Source: an uncultured Clostridia bacterium (GTDB taxonomy: Bacteria; Bacillota; Clostridia; Christensenellales; Borkfalkiaceae). From it: a stretch of DNA of 64,000 nt. How positions within the stretch are numbered: the first letter of the stretch is position 1; every line of letters starts with the position of its first letter. The notes below the pieces were generated by a model. That model made no database searches. It had not been told where the DNA came from and saw nothing but the letters and a program-made list of their open reading frames with translations. A program made the position numbers and the translations under genes. This document shows positions 26,135 through 34,918 of the stretch, in pieces. The DNA lies in the NCBI GenBank assembly GCA_949290575.1, contig CASESJ010000001.1, positions 372,001-436,000 on the forward strand. The letters are read 5' to 3'.

Positions 26135-27532
26135 TTATACATTGTCGGGACGGGAAGAAACTTCGGGAAAATCTACGTAAAAAGTCGAGCCCTTGCCCTC
26201 TTCGGAGTTTACTCCGAAATCGAAAGAGTGAGCCTGAAGAATGATTTTTACTATATTAAGTCCCAGACCCGTACCCTTCACGGGGCGGGTGTGCATATCC
26301 TTGGAGCGATAATATCTGTCCCAGATGTGATTTATCTCCTCTTCGCTTATGCCCTTGCCAGTATCTCTGACCGCAAATCTTATGCGGTTTTGTTCGGGAA
26401 TGTACTTAAGGGACACGTACACGCTCTTATCTTCGCCTGTGTAGTTGACCGCATTGGAGATGAGATTATATACTACCTGACCTATCTTTTCCTCGTCTGC
26501 AAGGGTGTACATATCGGCATCTATGTCGACGAAAAATTTATAACCCGACGTCTGCTGAAGGTATTCGAACTTGTTCATTATGCTGTATATGAACTCGGTG
26601 AGGTTGAATACCTTTTTATTGAGTTCGGACAGTCCCGCGCTGACTTTCGACGCGTTGAGTATGTCGTTTACAAGTCCCGTAAGTCTGTCCGCCTCGTCTA
26701 TTATGACGTGCAGGTGCTTGGACCTCTTGACGGGGTCGTTGCCGGAAATTTCCTCTATCATAGACGCGTAAGCCTTTATCATTGTAAGGGGCGTACGCAA
26801 ATCGTGCGACACGTTCGCCAGCAGCTCTTTCTGGAAATCTTCGCTCTTTTTTATTTCATCCTTGGCATAATTGAGGGTATCGGACAGCTGAGCTATCTCC
26901 TGATATTCCGCCGAGGCAAAGTTTACAGAGTAATCTCCCTCCGCCATGCGCGCCGCCGTAGCCGACATATTCTTTATGGGTCGCGATATCCTCTGGGCGA
27001 GGATATAGGATATTATGAAAGACAGCACTATGGCGACAGCCGCTATGATTATTATATAAATCTGCATGCTGCGCACCGAGCTGACGAGTATGCTCAACGG
27101 ATAACGCACCAGAAGATAGCACTGTCTGCCGTTGTAGATAAGACAGGACGCATAGTTGAGCATGTTGCCTTCGTGATATATGACCGCTCTCGTCAGGGTC
27201 CAGCCGTTCACGCGGTTCTGCATGTCGCTGACGACTGCGTCCCAATCGTCGGGCGTATCCGCGGTGGCTATGTACGCCTCTCCGCTGAACCCGACCAGAA
27301 ACGCCTCTATGCCCTCGGACGCGGCGTAACTGTTCATTATTCTCACGACGTCCTCGGGCGGCATATTTATCTGCCCGTCCACGACCGCCGTCAGATTGTT
27401 GCCCACAGAAGTTATATGGTTCTTCGCCTGCGCCGAATAAGCGTTGCTCAAAACGCCGTAGCATACCAACGATACTACGGCTACGAGAATGACTGTGAAG
27501 AGCGCAAAATACCGCCATAGCAGTATCTTCAT
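26135..27532 (-). CDS. Membrane sensor histidine kinase
   Basis: A 465-residue class I kinase: transmembrane helix 1 (about 8-30), an extracytoplasmic sensor domain (about 31-160), transmembrane helix 2 (about 165-190), HAMP (RISRPIKNMSATAARMAEGDYSV), HisKA with NVSHDLRTPLTMIKAYASMI, and HATPase with NLISNAVNYTG, VRDTGKGISEE and GTGLGLNIVK. It should phosphorylate the response regulator encoded upstream. I chose the ATG at 27532; a TTG at 27568 would overlap the regulator stop by 11 nt. The signal is unknown. Confidence 0.92.
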   Translation of the reverse strand: MKILLWRYFALFTVILVAVVSLVCYGVLSNAYSAQAKNHITSVGNNLTAVVDGQINMPPEDVVRIMNSYAASEGIEAFLVGFSGEAYIATADTPDDWDAVVSDMQNRVNGWTLTRAVIYHEGNMLNYASCLIYNGRQCYLLVRYPLSILVSSVRSMQIYIIIIAAVAIVLSFIISYILAQRISRPIKNMSATAARMAEGDYSVNFASAEYQEIAQLSDTLNYAKDEIKKSEDFQKELLANVSHDLRTPLTMIKAYASMIEEISGNDPVKRSKHLHVIIDEADRLTGLVNDILNASKVSAGLSELNKKVFNLTEFIYSIMNKFEYLQQTSGYKFFVDIDADMYTLADEEKIGQVVYNLISNAVNYTGEDKSVYVSLKYIPEQNRIRFAVRDTGKGISEEEINHIWDRYYRSKDMHTRPVKGTGLGLNIVKIILQAHSFDFGVNSEEGKGSTFYVDFPEVSSRPDNV

Positions 27533-27557
27533 GCTCTTTATTTTTCTTAAAGGCAAA

Positions 27558-28226
27558 TCAGACTTCAAATTTATATCCCAGTCCGCGCAGCGTCACAATG
27601 AATTTACGGTACTGCTTGAGGTTGGCGCGCAACATCTTGATGTGCGTATCCACCGTGCGGTCGTCCCCGTAAAAGTCAAAACCCCACACGTCGTATAATA
27701 ATTTTTCTCGCGTAAGAGCTATGCCCTTGTTCTTTATAAAGTAAAAGAGTATTTCGTATTCCTTTGGCGTAAGCTCCGCCTTCTCGCCGTCGACATAGAC
27801 GTTTCTGCCCGCCATGTCCACGGTCAGCCCCTCAAAGGTGACTACGTCGGGATTGGCACTCTCCGCCGCGCTCCTGCGCTTGGTGACGGCGTTTATCCTC
27901 GCCATTACTTCCTTGGGCGAAAAGGGCTTAGTGACATAGTCGTCCACACCCATCTCGAAACCGAAGAGCTTGTCGTACTCCTCACCCCTCGCAGAGAGCA
28001 TTATGACGGGTATATCCTTGGTCTTTCTTATCTCTTTCACCGCGGAAAAACCATCAAGCCTCGGCATCATGACATCCATGAGTATGACGTCGTAATCGTT
28101 GTCGCGGCACATCCTGACTGCCTCCATTCCGTCGGTGGCTTCAAATGCCTGGTTGCCCTCGAATTCAACGTACTCTTTAAGCACGTTCCTTATCATTTCT
28201 TCATCGTCTACTATCAGCACTTTCAT
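27558..28226 (-). CDS. OmpR/PhoB-family response regulator
   Basis: A 222-residue regulator: receiver domain (about 1-120) with phosphoacceptor Asp in VILMDVMMPRLDG and the KPF motif (DDYVTKPFSPKEV), then a winged-helix trans_reg_C domain (about 130-222) ending GDDRTVDTHIKMLRANLKQ...GLGYKFEV. AAGGAG is well placed before the ATG. It is cotranscribed with the histidine kinase. Target genes cannot be deduced. Confidence 0.95.
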   Translation of the reverse strand: MKVLIVDDEEMIRNVLKEYVEFEGNQAFEATDGMEAVRMCRDNDYDVILMDVMMPRLDGFSAVKEIRKTKDIPVIMLSARGEEYDKLFGFEMGVDDYVTKPFSPKEVMARINAVTKRRSAAESANPDVVTFEGLTVDMAGRNVYVDGEKAELTPKEYEILFYFIKNKGIALTREKLLYDVWGFDFYGDDRTVDTHIKMLRANLKQYRKFIVTLRGLGYKFEV

Positions 28227-28354
28227 AACGCCGTTCTCCTTAATCGGGGGTTTACTATGTCTTTATTATAACCTTATTTGTGTAAAGATAAATGCTTTAT
28301 AATGAAATAATTGTGAAACTTCGCCAAAATTTATAATTTTTTTGCTTTTTGCGC

Positions 28355-28383
28355 TTGACAAACCGCCCCTGTGGCAATATAAT
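28355..28383 (+). promoter_or_regulatory. Consensus promoter of the radical-SAM / DUF4130 operon
   Basis: TTGACA (28355-28360), 17 nt, TATAAT (28378-28383): a perfect sigma-A promoter, leading to a leader of about 74 nt before the ATG at 28464. Confidence 0.85.
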
Positions 28384-28391
28384 AACAATAC

Positions 28392-28403
28392 AAACAAATG
28401 TTT
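28392..28403 (+). promoter_or_regulatory. SOS-like palindrome at the radical-SAM promoter
   Basis: AAACAAATGTTT matches the LexA core GAAC-RNRY-GTTY except for A instead of G at position 1. It begins 9 nt after the -10 box, within a few bases of the relative position of the true LexA box at uvrB. LexA control is an inference. Confidence 0.45.
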
Positions 28404-28463
28404 ATTGCGGTATAATTCGGGTTTTAACCGCAAAAACTTTTAGTTGATGCGAGGTTTTACGTT

Positions 28464-29723
28464 ATGTTTGACGCAGAAAGGCTGGAAATACTCACAGAGA
28501 GCGCGAAATATGACGTATCCTGCTCTTCGTCCGGTTCAAAACGGGTTAATAAGGACGGAGGGCTCGGAAATGCTTCCGTCGGAGGGATATGCCACTCCTT
28601 TACCCCCGACGGAAGATGTATTTCCCTGCTCAAGATACTGATGAGCAACGAATGCATCTATAACTGCGAATACTGTCCGAACAGGGCGGAAGCAGACGTC
28701 AGGCGCGCGCGGGCAACTCCCGAGGAGATATGCGAACTGACGATTAATTTTTATAAGAGAAATTACATTGAAGGACTGTTCCTCTCCTCCGCCGTCTTTG
28801 ACACGCCGAACAGAACAATGGAGCTTCTGACGCGCACCGTAATAATGCTGAGGAAGGAATACAACTTCAACGGATATATACATCTCAAGGGCATACCTCA
28901 CGCCGACGACGAGCTGTGCATGCGCGCGGCGAAATACGTCGACAGAATGAGTTACAACATAGAGCTGCCGAGCGAAAAATCTTTAAAGCTGCTCGCGCCG
29001 CAGAAGACGCGGGAAAGTCTGATAACGCCCATGAAAAAGCTGTATGCAGCCACGCTTTACGACAGAGAAAACAAAGTTGCCAAAAAGCTGCGCTCTATAC
29101 CCGCAGGACAGACGACGCAGATGATTATAGGCGCGTCGCCCGAAAACGACGGGCACATACTGCGGCTGACGCAGGCTCTGTACAGAAATATGGGACTGAA
29201 GAGGGTGTACTATTCCTCCTACATTCCCGTAGTGAAGAGCGCGAAACTGCCCGACAAGGCTGCGGGACTGCTGCGCGAGCACAGACTGTATCAGGCGGAC
29301 TGGCTGATAAGGTTTTACGGTTTCGACGTCGAGGAGCTGTGCGGCGACGAGGAAAATCTTGCTGCGGACTACGACCCCAAATGCGCGTGGGCGCTTAAAA
29401 ACATGCACTTGTTCCCCGTAGAGGTCAATACCGCCCCGCTCGAAATGCTGCTGCGCGTGCCTGGCATAGGAGCGCGGGGGGCTTATCGCATTACCGAGGC
29501 GAGAAAATTTGCCGCGCTGGACTTCGATAATCTCAAAAAAATGCGCATAATACTCAAAAGGGCAAAGCACTTTATTACCTGCAAGGGTAAATTTTACGGT
29601 GCGGACGGGGAAAATATGATAAAAGCGTCGCTCATGCTGTGCGACGGAGCGCAGAACGCAGAACAACTTTCGATGTTTTCCACCCCCTCCGACGGCTTTT
29701 CCGCCCTGAGCGGTGAATTATGA
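28464..29723 (+). CDS. Putative DNA modification/repair radical-SAM protein (TIGR03916-like)
   Basis: A 419-residue radical-SAM enzyme. The cluster motif CIYNCEYC places Cys at 64, 68 and 71 (CxxxCxxC); extra cysteines at 20, 43 and 52 are near it. The C-terminal part has a helix-hairpin-helix (LLRVPGIGARGAYRI, 329-343) for DNA binding. The family (putative DNA modification/repair radical SAM) is known to occur almost always with a DUF4130/TIGR03915 partner, sometimes fused to uracil-DNA glycosylase; the same partner follows here with an ATGA overlap. The reaction is unknown. A consensus promoter and an SOS-like site precede it. Confidence 0.9.
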   Translation: MFDAERLEILTESAKYDVSCSSSGSKRVNKDGGLGNASVGGICHSFTPDGRCISLLKILMSNECIYNCEYCPNRAEADVRRARATPEEICELTINFYKRNYIEGLFLSSAVFDTPNRTMELLTRTVIMLRKEYNFNGYIHLKGIPHADDELCMRAAKYVDRMSYNIELPSEKSLKLLAPQKTRESLITPMKKLYAATLYDRENKVAKKLRSIPAGQTTQMIIGASPENDGHILRLTQALYRNMGLKRVYYSSYIPVVKSAKLPDKAAGLLREHRLYQADWLIRFYGFDVEELCGDEENLAADYDPKCAWALKNMHLFPVEVNTAPLEMLLRVPGIGARGAYRITEARKFAALDFDNLKKMRIILKRAKHFITCKGKFYGADGENMIKASLMLCDGAQNAEQLSMFSTPSDGFSALSGEL

Positions 29724-30463
29724 CTTTTTATCTCGTAGACGGAACAGCCGACTGTTTTTACACGGCGGTGTTCGATGGATATAACGACAGTCAGGCTATA
29801 ATTTCGAGCAATGCCGACGTACAGCTCGAGCTCGGCTGTATAATAAAAGAGGTTGTGCCTCAGAGCGACAAGTGTGCGCGCGTAAGAAAAAAAATTGCTC
29901 AATACGACGGCGGAGCTTTGGGCGATATAGACCTCATTCTGCGCTCGGGCGAGGGCGGAAAGGAACAGGCTGCGCTGGAATATATAAGGCTGATTGTAAA
30001 AAACAAGCGACCCGTGCGCACCATGACCAACATTCCCGCAGTCATGGAAGCCAACGACATAAGATCGCGCGTGACGGGGGAAATTCATAAATACCACGGT
30101 TTTCTGCGCTTTATGGAGACCGAAAGCGGCGTGCTGTATGCGCCCTTCTCTCCCGTCGCCGACATCACCGACCTCGTAGCCCCTCACTTTGCAAAGAGGT
30201 TCGGCAATCAGAAATTCGTCATTCACGACGTTAAAAGAAAGATTGCCGCAATGTACGACGGCGAACAGATTGTCATATGCCTTGCGGGCGGAGCCGACAT
30301 ATACCTTTCAGAGTATGAAAAAACCTTTGAAGAACTGTGGAAGCTGTACTACAAATCGGTGAATATTGCCGAGCGACCGCACGAAAAACAGATGAAAGGC
30401 TATATGCCCGTAAGATACTGGAAATTTATGCCCGAAAAGGCTGACTGCGGAAAGCCGGAATGA
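29720..30463 (+). CDS. DUF4130 probable DNA metabolism protein (TIGR03915-like)
   Basis: A 247-residue protein without recognised catalytic motif. The diagnostic blocks are RVTGEIHKYHGFLRFMETESGVLYAPFSP, LVAPHFAKRFGNQKFVIHDVKRKIAAMYD and the C-terminal QMKGYMPVRYWKFMPE. In this family some members carry a fused uracil-DNA glycosylase domain; this one does not. It overlaps the radical-SAM gene by 4 nt and is thus its obligate-looking partner. A repair role is inferred from the family's fusion partners and the SOS-like site. Confidence 0.88.
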   Translation: MTFYLVDGTADCFYTAVFDGYNDSQAIISSNADVQLELGCIIKEVVPQSDKCARVRKKIAQYDGGALGDIDLILRSGEGGKEQAALEYIRLIVKNKRPVRTMTNIPAVMEANDIRSRVTGEIHKYHGFLRFMETESGVLYAPFSPVADITDLVAPHFAKRFGNQKFVIHDVKRKIAAMYDGEQIVICLAGGADIYLSEYEKTFEELWKLYYKSVNIAERPHEKQMKGYMPVRYWKFMPEKADCGKPE

Positions 30464-30568
30464 TACGGCAATCAGCTCTGTGCGGCAATACAATGGCTTA
30501 CAGGCAGAAAATTTTACTTAAAAGCTGTCTGAAAGCATTCTAAGTTATTCTGTGAGGATAAATACGCA

Positions 30569-30598
30569 AAGCGGCTCCGCGTAAACGCGGAGCCGCTT
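30569..30598. terminator. Bidirectional terminator between convergent genes
   Basis: A 13- to 14-bp GC-rich hairpin (AAGCGGCTCCGCG and complement) lies between the DUF4130 gene and the leftward DUF975 gene, with short T tracts on both sides. The 105 nt before it (30464-30568) hold no gene. Confidence 0.75.
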
Positions 30599-30613
30599 TC
30601 AATTATGCTGTCG

Positions 30614-31432
30614 TTATTTATCGCCTTCGTCTGGCGTCTGCGGGGTTTCCGCGGACGGCTCTGCGGCGGTCTCCGTCTGAGCCGCGGGGAGCTCCGGAAC
30701 GCATTTTACTTCGTCGTCGATCTTTTCCTCTTCCGAATGAACGTCGTCGGTATCCTTTGCGACGTCTCCGACGCCCTCGAACGGGTCGGCGGGCGGCGTT
30801 TGCGCACCCCCGTAAATAAGTCTGATACGCTCGTCATACACTTCCTTCACTTCGGTGTAAAAAATCGCCAAAGACGTATTCATGTAGGGCAGAAGCCAGA
30901 TATAGAGTATGCCAAAAGTAAAAATACCTAAAATAATCCAGCCGATAAAGCTGAGTTCGAGGCAGAAAAGACGCCACTTGTAGCCATCCATCATATCCAT
31001 TGAACGGATACGCGCGTCGTTGGGCGAGATGTTTTTATCGTCTGCGATAATGAAAAAGGTCATAGAATATGACAGCGATTTGATTATGCCTGGGACAATC
31101 AGAAGCAGCGACCACAGGAACACAAGCACGTTGACAATCAGATAAGCCAACAGCGCGCTGACATACTGCCTGAAACCTTCGAACATGTCAGCCACGTTTA
31201 TGTCCTGCCCTCTCGCCACCCTCAGCGACATTATCGCAAAGCCGAGAGAAAACGGTCCTGTAATCAGAAAGGATATTATCGCAGGCAGGCTCGAACCCAC
31301 ATAGGGCACAAGTCCGATAAGAGCCACCATTATCACAATATAGACATAAATTAAGCAAGCAACGCAGAATAAGCCCGTCTTGCCCTGCAATGCTATGCGC
31401 GCCTGAAGTTTGATTTCGCCCGAATTCTTCAT
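30614..31432 (-). CDS. DUF975 family membrane protein
   Basis: A 272-residue protein with about five to six transmembrane helices (residues 20-215). The conserved pattern RVARGQDINVADMFEGF and IPGIIKSLSYSMTFFIIADDKN...ARIRSMDMMDGYKWRLFCLELSFIGW is typical of DUF975. The C-terminal tail (225-272) is acidic and rich in Glu, Pro and Thr, probably disordered and cytoplasmic. Function is unknown. It has its own promoter at 31462-31489 and a GGAGAT ribosome binding site. Confidence 0.88.
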   Translation of the reverse strand: MKNSGEIKLQARIALQGKTGLFCVACLIYVYIVIMVALIGLVPYVGSSLPAIISFLITGPFSLGFAIMSLRVARGQDINVADMFEGFRQYVSALLAYLIVNVLVFLWSLLLIVPGIIKSLSYSMTFFIIADDKNISPNDARIRSMDMMDGYKWRLFCLELSFIGWIILGIFTFGILYIWLLPYMNTSLAIFYTEVKEVYDERIRLIYGGAQTPPADPFEGVGDVAKDTDDVHSEEEKIDDEVKCVPELPAAQTETAAEPSAETPQTPDEGDK

Positions 31433-31461
31433 TTCAATCTCCGAAATTCATTATAAATTAA

Positions 31462-31489
31462 ATTATATTTATTTATATAAATTTGTCAA
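31462..31489 (-). promoter_or_regulatory. Promoter of the DUF975 gene
   Basis: On the minus strand TTGACA (31489-31484), 16 nt, TATAAT (31467-31462). Confidence 0.7.
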
Positions 31490-31523
31490 GGCTTGCATTT
31501 TATGATAAGCAGATATAAATTTA

Positions 31524-31549
31524 AAAGCCCGCAGACGATTGCGGGCTTT
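31524..31549. terminator. Terminator after mrp
   Basis: A 10-bp stem (AAAGCCCGCA and complement) adjoins the mrp stop codon. On the minus strand it ends in TTTTAAATTT; on the plus strand in six Ts. Confidence 0.7.
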
Positions 31550-31553
31550 TTTA

Positions 31554-32396
31554 TCACTTTTTGAGCTCGGTGAGCTGTTTGTCTATCTTATCGAAGAAGT
31601 CGGAGAGGTAATTATTTTCAATCTCTTCAAGCTTTCCTTCGTCGGCGGCAGTCGTAAGCGAACGGTCGATGGGCACTTTGACTACGTTTGTTATGCCGTT
31701 TTCAAGCGCGATTGCGTCCACCTTACTCTCGCCGAACACGGAAATCTTTCTGCCGCAGTCGGGACACTCGATATAGCTCATATTTTCGACGATGCCGAGT
31801 ATGGGCACATTCATCATCGCAGCCATATTGACAGCCTTTTTGACTATCATTCCCACGAGGTCCTGAGGCGTGGTCACTATTATTATGCCGTCTAAAGGTA
31901 TGCTCTGGAATATGGTCAGAGGCACGTCACCCGTTCCGGGAGGCATGTCGACGAACATATAGTCTACGCCCTGCCAGATTACGTCCGTCCAGAACTGAAG
32001 AACCGTGCCCGAAATGAGCGAACCGCGCCAGACGACGGGCTCGTCCTCCTTTTCAAGCAAGACGTTCATGGACATGACCTGTATGCCGCCTTCGGACAGC
32101 ACGGGAAGTATACCTGCCTCGCTGCCCATAGCCCTCGAATGTATGCCGAACATCTTGGGAATGGAAGGTCCCGTTATGTCGGCGTCCATAAGAGCTGTAA
32201 CATAGCCCTTGTTCTGCGAAGCAGACGCGAGCATTGCACTCGTCATAGACTTGCCAACGCCGCCCTTGCCCGAAACTACGGCTATCACTCTCTTTATATC
32301 GCTCATCGCGTGCGGCTTTTTCAAAAAGCTCTTGGGGTCGCGCGACGAACAGTTCTCTCCGCAGGAGGAACAATCGTGATTGCAATTTTCAGACAT
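31554..32396 (-). CDS. Mrp/NBP35-family P-loop ATPase, Fe-S cluster carrier
   Basis: A 280-residue deviant-Walker ATPase: an N-terminal cysteine cluster (CNHDCSSCGENC, residues 5-16), Walker A GKGGVGKSMTSA, DADITGPSIPKMFG, and the CPDCGRK pair (CxxC) that bridges an Fe-S cluster in the dimer. Mrp proteins carry Fe-S clusters to apo-proteins; the many Fe-S enzymes encoded nearby (radical SAM, fumarase, U32) make this plausible here. It has a consensus promoter at 32423-32451 and AAAGGAG before the ATG. Confidence 0.93.
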   Translation of the reverse strand: MSENCNHDCSSCGENCSSRDPKSFLKKPHAMSDIKRVIAVVSGKGGVGKSMTSAMLASASQNKGYVTALMDADITGPSIPKMFGIHSRAMGSEAGILPVLSEGGIQVMSMNVLLEKEDEPVVWRGSLISGTVLQFWTDVIWQGVDYMFVDMPPGTGDVPLTIFQSIPLDGIIIVTTPQDLVGMIVKKAVNMAAMMNVPILGIVENMSYIECPDCGRKISVFGESKVDAIALENGITNVVKVPIDRSLTTAADEGKLEEIENNYLSDFFDKIDKQLTELKK

Positions 32397-32422
32397 AAAA
32401 TTCTCCTTTCAAAAACACTATC

Positions 32423-32451
32423 ATTTTATGTTATGCCGCTTTAATTGTCAA
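32423..32451 (-). promoter_or_regulatory. mrp promoter
   Basis: On the minus strand TTGACA (32451-32446), 17 nt, TAAAAT (32428-32423). It is divergent from the SRP RNA promoter. Confidence 0.75.
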
Positions 32452-32478
32452 GTTATTTGCAAACGCAGTAAAATTTAC

Positions 32479-32507
32479 TTGCAAAATATCCGCCTCTTTG
32501 CTATAAT
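32479..32507 (+). promoter_or_regulatory. SRP RNA promoter (TTGCAA / TATAAT)
   Basis: TTGCAA (32479-32484), 17 nt, TATAAT (32502-32507), with the start predicted at about 32514. Confidence 0.75.
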
Positions 32508-32513
32508 CTTTTT

Positions 32514-32785
32514 GCTGCGCTAAGTGGGGAGTCAGCGGTGCCCTGTACCTGCAATCCGCTACAGCAGGACCGAATTTCCCCTCTCGGCTTCCCGAGTGGA
32601 AGGCTGCGCCGTACAAGGGGTGTTGATAACAAGGTCTTATGCAACCGACAGCTGCGAACCGTGTCAGGATAGGGATATAGCAGCACTAAACAGCCTCGTC
32701 AGTGTGCCATGAGGTTGCTTTGCAGTAGCTACCTATACGGTTTACGCTTCGGCTTTGGTCGACAAAAGGGGATGCGCAGTTTTTT
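32514..32785 (+). ncRNA. ffs: Signal recognition particle RNA, large bacterial type
   Basis: About 272 nt, the size of the Bacillus/Clostridium scRNA. The Alu domain is recognisable from GCGGTGCCCTGTACC-TGCAATCCGC near the 5' end; 5' CTGCGC pairs with 3' GCGCAG, closing the molecule. Domain IV at 32663-32684 keeps both conserved internal-loop strands, GTCAGG and AGCAGC. The tip is AUA-GGGA-UAU, where E. coli has UCC-GGAA-GGA, so the helix is compensated but the tetraloop is GGGA. It scaffolds Ffh for cotranslational targeting of membrane proteins. Six Ts follow the 3' end. Confidence 0.9.
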
Positions 32786-32794
32786 GAAATTTGC

Positions 32795-32824
32795 GCGGCA
32801 GACGAAATTTTCTTCGTCTGCCGC
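32795..32824 (+). terminator. Hairpin terminator downstream of SRP RNA
   Basis: A 12-bp stem (GCGGCAGACGAA and complement) with a 6-nt loop, followed by TTTGAGTTTTTA. It backs up the T tract at the SRP RNA 3' end. Confidence 0.75.
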
Positions 32825-32900
32825 TTTGAGTTTTTATAATAATTTTTTAGTCAACGCAGTAAATTATTTATCTGCTGCTTTAATTTACGACACAACTGAT

Positions 32901-32930
32901 AAGGCGGCGCGGAAAAATTCCGCGCCGCCT
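32901..32930. terminator. Terminator between SRP RNA and the leftward natAB-like operon
   Basis: A 13- to 14-bp GC stem (AAGGCGGCGCGGAA and complement) lies 8 nt beyond the stop of the ABC permease gene. The T tract is better on the plus strand. Between 32825 and 32900 I see nothing else. Confidence 0.7.
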
Positions 32931-32937
32931 TTTTATT

Positions 32938-34089
32938 TTATCTGTTGAACATAATCTTTTCAGAGTTGAACATTACGGCAAGCAGTACCGCAAGCAAGCC
33001 TGCCGCGACTATGTTTACGGCAACCGTTATGCCGAATGACAGAGCCGACATTGTACCCGAAAGCACCGACGATATGCACAGCGAACTGTTGAGCACGGGC
33101 ACAAAATAGAGCCCTATCGACGCAGAAGGCACGAACATGGACACGAGCGCGCAGACCATAACGAGCACCATTATAGGCACCATAAGCGAGTTTGCCTCCT
33201 TGACGGTTTTGGAATAAGCAGAAATGACCGCAAGAAGAGATACAAGCACGAGCACGGTGGATATGACCACAAGGAAGATAAGCAGGTAATCGGTGAAAGC
33301 GTACAGAGATACAGTCAGTCCCGACACTCCGCTCAAAAGATTGGGCAACGCCAGCATCAGACCTATGAAACTCGATATTCCGCTGAGCACGGAGATTACG
33401 GAAAGTGCTATAATCTTGCCCGCCGCGAGGTACGAACGCTTTATTGGCGTAACCAGTAGCGTGGCAATAGTTCCCCTCTCCTTTTCGCCCGCAATGCTTT
33501 CAAGCACGACAGATACGCAACCCGAGAACATAAGCATTATGAGCACCATCGGCACTATAGAGGATACTACCTGCAGAGCCACCGAAGTACTGTCGGCGAG
33601 GTCGCCGTTCACACCCTTGTTGACGTCAAAGAGATTTGAAAGGCTCTCTTCATACGCTGAAAGCATCGCGGAAAAAGTCGTGAAAGCCGTTGCCGACTGC
33701 GTTTCGGCAGAGTTGTAAAATACAATCACGTTGGGCACTTGCGTATGGTCGTCGCCCAGCACTTTTTCGTCAAAGTCAACAGGAAAGACGACATATAAAT
33801 CGAGCTCGCCCGACGCAACCATCTCCTTTGCCTCCTGCTCTTCGGGCACGTCGTCTGTAAGTTCGAATACGGGCGGTGCGATTAAACTTTCCAAGGAACC
33901 CGGCATATTTACTACGCATATCTGCGGCGTCTGCATTTCGGAAGCAATTATAGACGTGGTTACGTTGCCTATTACAGAATATACTGCATAAATGAGAAAG
34001 CCAGGCAACAGTATTGTCATTAAAAAGAGCCTTAAATCGCCGAAAAAGCGGCGGAACTCCTTCTTTATTATAGTAAGTACGGTACTCAT
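32938..34089 (-). CDS. ABC transporter permease, NatB-like (ABC-2 type)
   Basis: A 383-residue ABC-2 permease. One transmembrane helix near the N-terminus (about 20-45) is followed by a large extracytoplasmic domain (about 46-175) and five to six helices (about 175-380); the segment SIAGEKERGTIATLLVTPIKRSYLAAGKI is the conserved coupling region of NatB/YhaP-type permeases. NatAB exports sodium in Bacillus; the substrate here is not proven. The ATG at 34089 overlaps the ATPase gene stop (ATGA) and has GGGAGG six nt upstream. Confidence 0.88.
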   Translation of the reverse strand: MSTVLTIIKKEFRRFFGDLRLFLMTILLPGFLIYAVYSVIGNVTTSIIASEMQTPQICVVNMPGSLESLIAPPVFELTDDVPEEQEAKEMVASGELDLYVVFPVDFDEKVLGDDHTQVPNVIVFYNSAETQSATAFTTFSAMLSAYEESLSNLFDVNKGVNGDLADSTSVALQVVSSIVPMVLIMLMFSGCVSVVLESIAGEKERGTIATLLVTPIKRSYLAAGKIIALSVISVLSGISSFIGLMLALPNLLSGVSGLTVSLYAFTDYLLIFLVVISTVLVLVSLLAVISAYSKTVKEANSLMVPIMVLVMVCALVSMFVPSASIGLYFVPVLNSSLCISSVLSGTMSALSFGITVAVNIVAAGLLAVLLAVMFNSEKIMFNR

Positions 34090-34865
34090 TGACAACCTCC
34101 CGCAACTGCCGAATACAGTTCAAAAAATCTGTCTTCCAGGCTCATTCCGTCCGTCAGAGCCGCAAGAGTATCGAGAGCGACAAGCCTTCCGTCAATTATT
34201 ACCCCCACTCTGTCGCACAGCTTTTCCGCAAGAGAAAAGATATGCGTTGAAAGGATGATGGTCTTGCCTTCATCCTTCAGCTCGCAGAGATAATCTGTGA
34301 CGGTCTTTGCCGTTATGACGTCAAGTCCGTTGGTCGGCTCGTCAAAGATGATGAAATCGGGCTCGTGCACGACGGAAACCACGAGCGAAACCTTCTGCTT
34401 CATGCCCGTCGAGAGATTAGCCATCTTCACCTGAGCAAATTTATCTATGCCGAAACGCGCAAACAATTTTGCCTTGCGCTCGTTGCGGACTTCCTTAGAA
34501 ACGCCCTGCAATTCCGAAAAGAAATCGTAAAGATAGTCGGGAGTGAAGAAATCTTCAAGCTTGAGTTCGCTCGTCAGAAATCCTATTCTTCCGCGCACGG
34601 CATACGGGTCAGATACGACGCTCCTGCCCTCTATGAAGGCGTCACCCTCGTCAGGTTTTATTAATGTTGCAAGTATGCGCAAAGTTGTGGTCTTGCCCGC
34701 TCCGTTCGGTCCGAGCAGACCGAAAATTTCGCCCTTGTATGCACTGAAAGATATGTCGTTGACAGCCGTCTTGAATTTTAAGCCCTTTTCGAGCTTCTGC
34801 TGCTTCAGCGACAACCTGAACGTTTTTTTGAGGTGTTCTACCTTAAGTATCTCTGTTTTTTCCAT
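34086..34865 (-). CDS. ABC transporter ATP-binding protein, NatA-like
   Basis: A 259-residue ATPase: Walker [18 protein letters not shown], signature [13 protein letters not shown], Walker [14 protein letters not shown], and switch His in ILSTHIFS. The insertion [20 protein letters not shown] and the length fit the NatA group. It pairs with the NatB-like permease downstream. GGAGATTT precedes the ATG, and a promoter lies at 34919-34948. Confidence 0.92.
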   Translation of the reverse strand: MEKTEILKVEHLKKTFRLSLKQQKLEKGLKFKTAVNDISFSAYKGEIFGLLGPNGAGKTTTLRILATLIKPDEGDAFIEGRSVVSDPYAVRGRIGFLTSELKLEDFFTPDYLYDFFSELQGVSKEVRNERKAKLFARFGIDKFAQVKMANLSTGMKQKVSLVVSVVHEPDFIIFDEPTNGLDVITAKTVTDYLCELKDEGKTIILSTHIFSLAEKLCDRVGVIIDGRLVALDTLAALTDGMSLEDRFFELYSAVAGGCQ

Positions 34866-34918
34866 AAATCTCCATATCGCTGCGCCTTGCCTGAAGGCAT
34901 TAAAATGCGCCTGAAACT

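Noticed and set aside
28227..28354. Promoter of the response regulator gene
   Set aside because: A TATAAT on the minus strand (28270-28265) is present, but no acceptable -35 at 16-18 nt; I did not list it as a feature.
30464..30568. Small gene after the DUF4130 protein
   Set aside because: No start with ribosome binding site and no open frame of useful length before the terminator.
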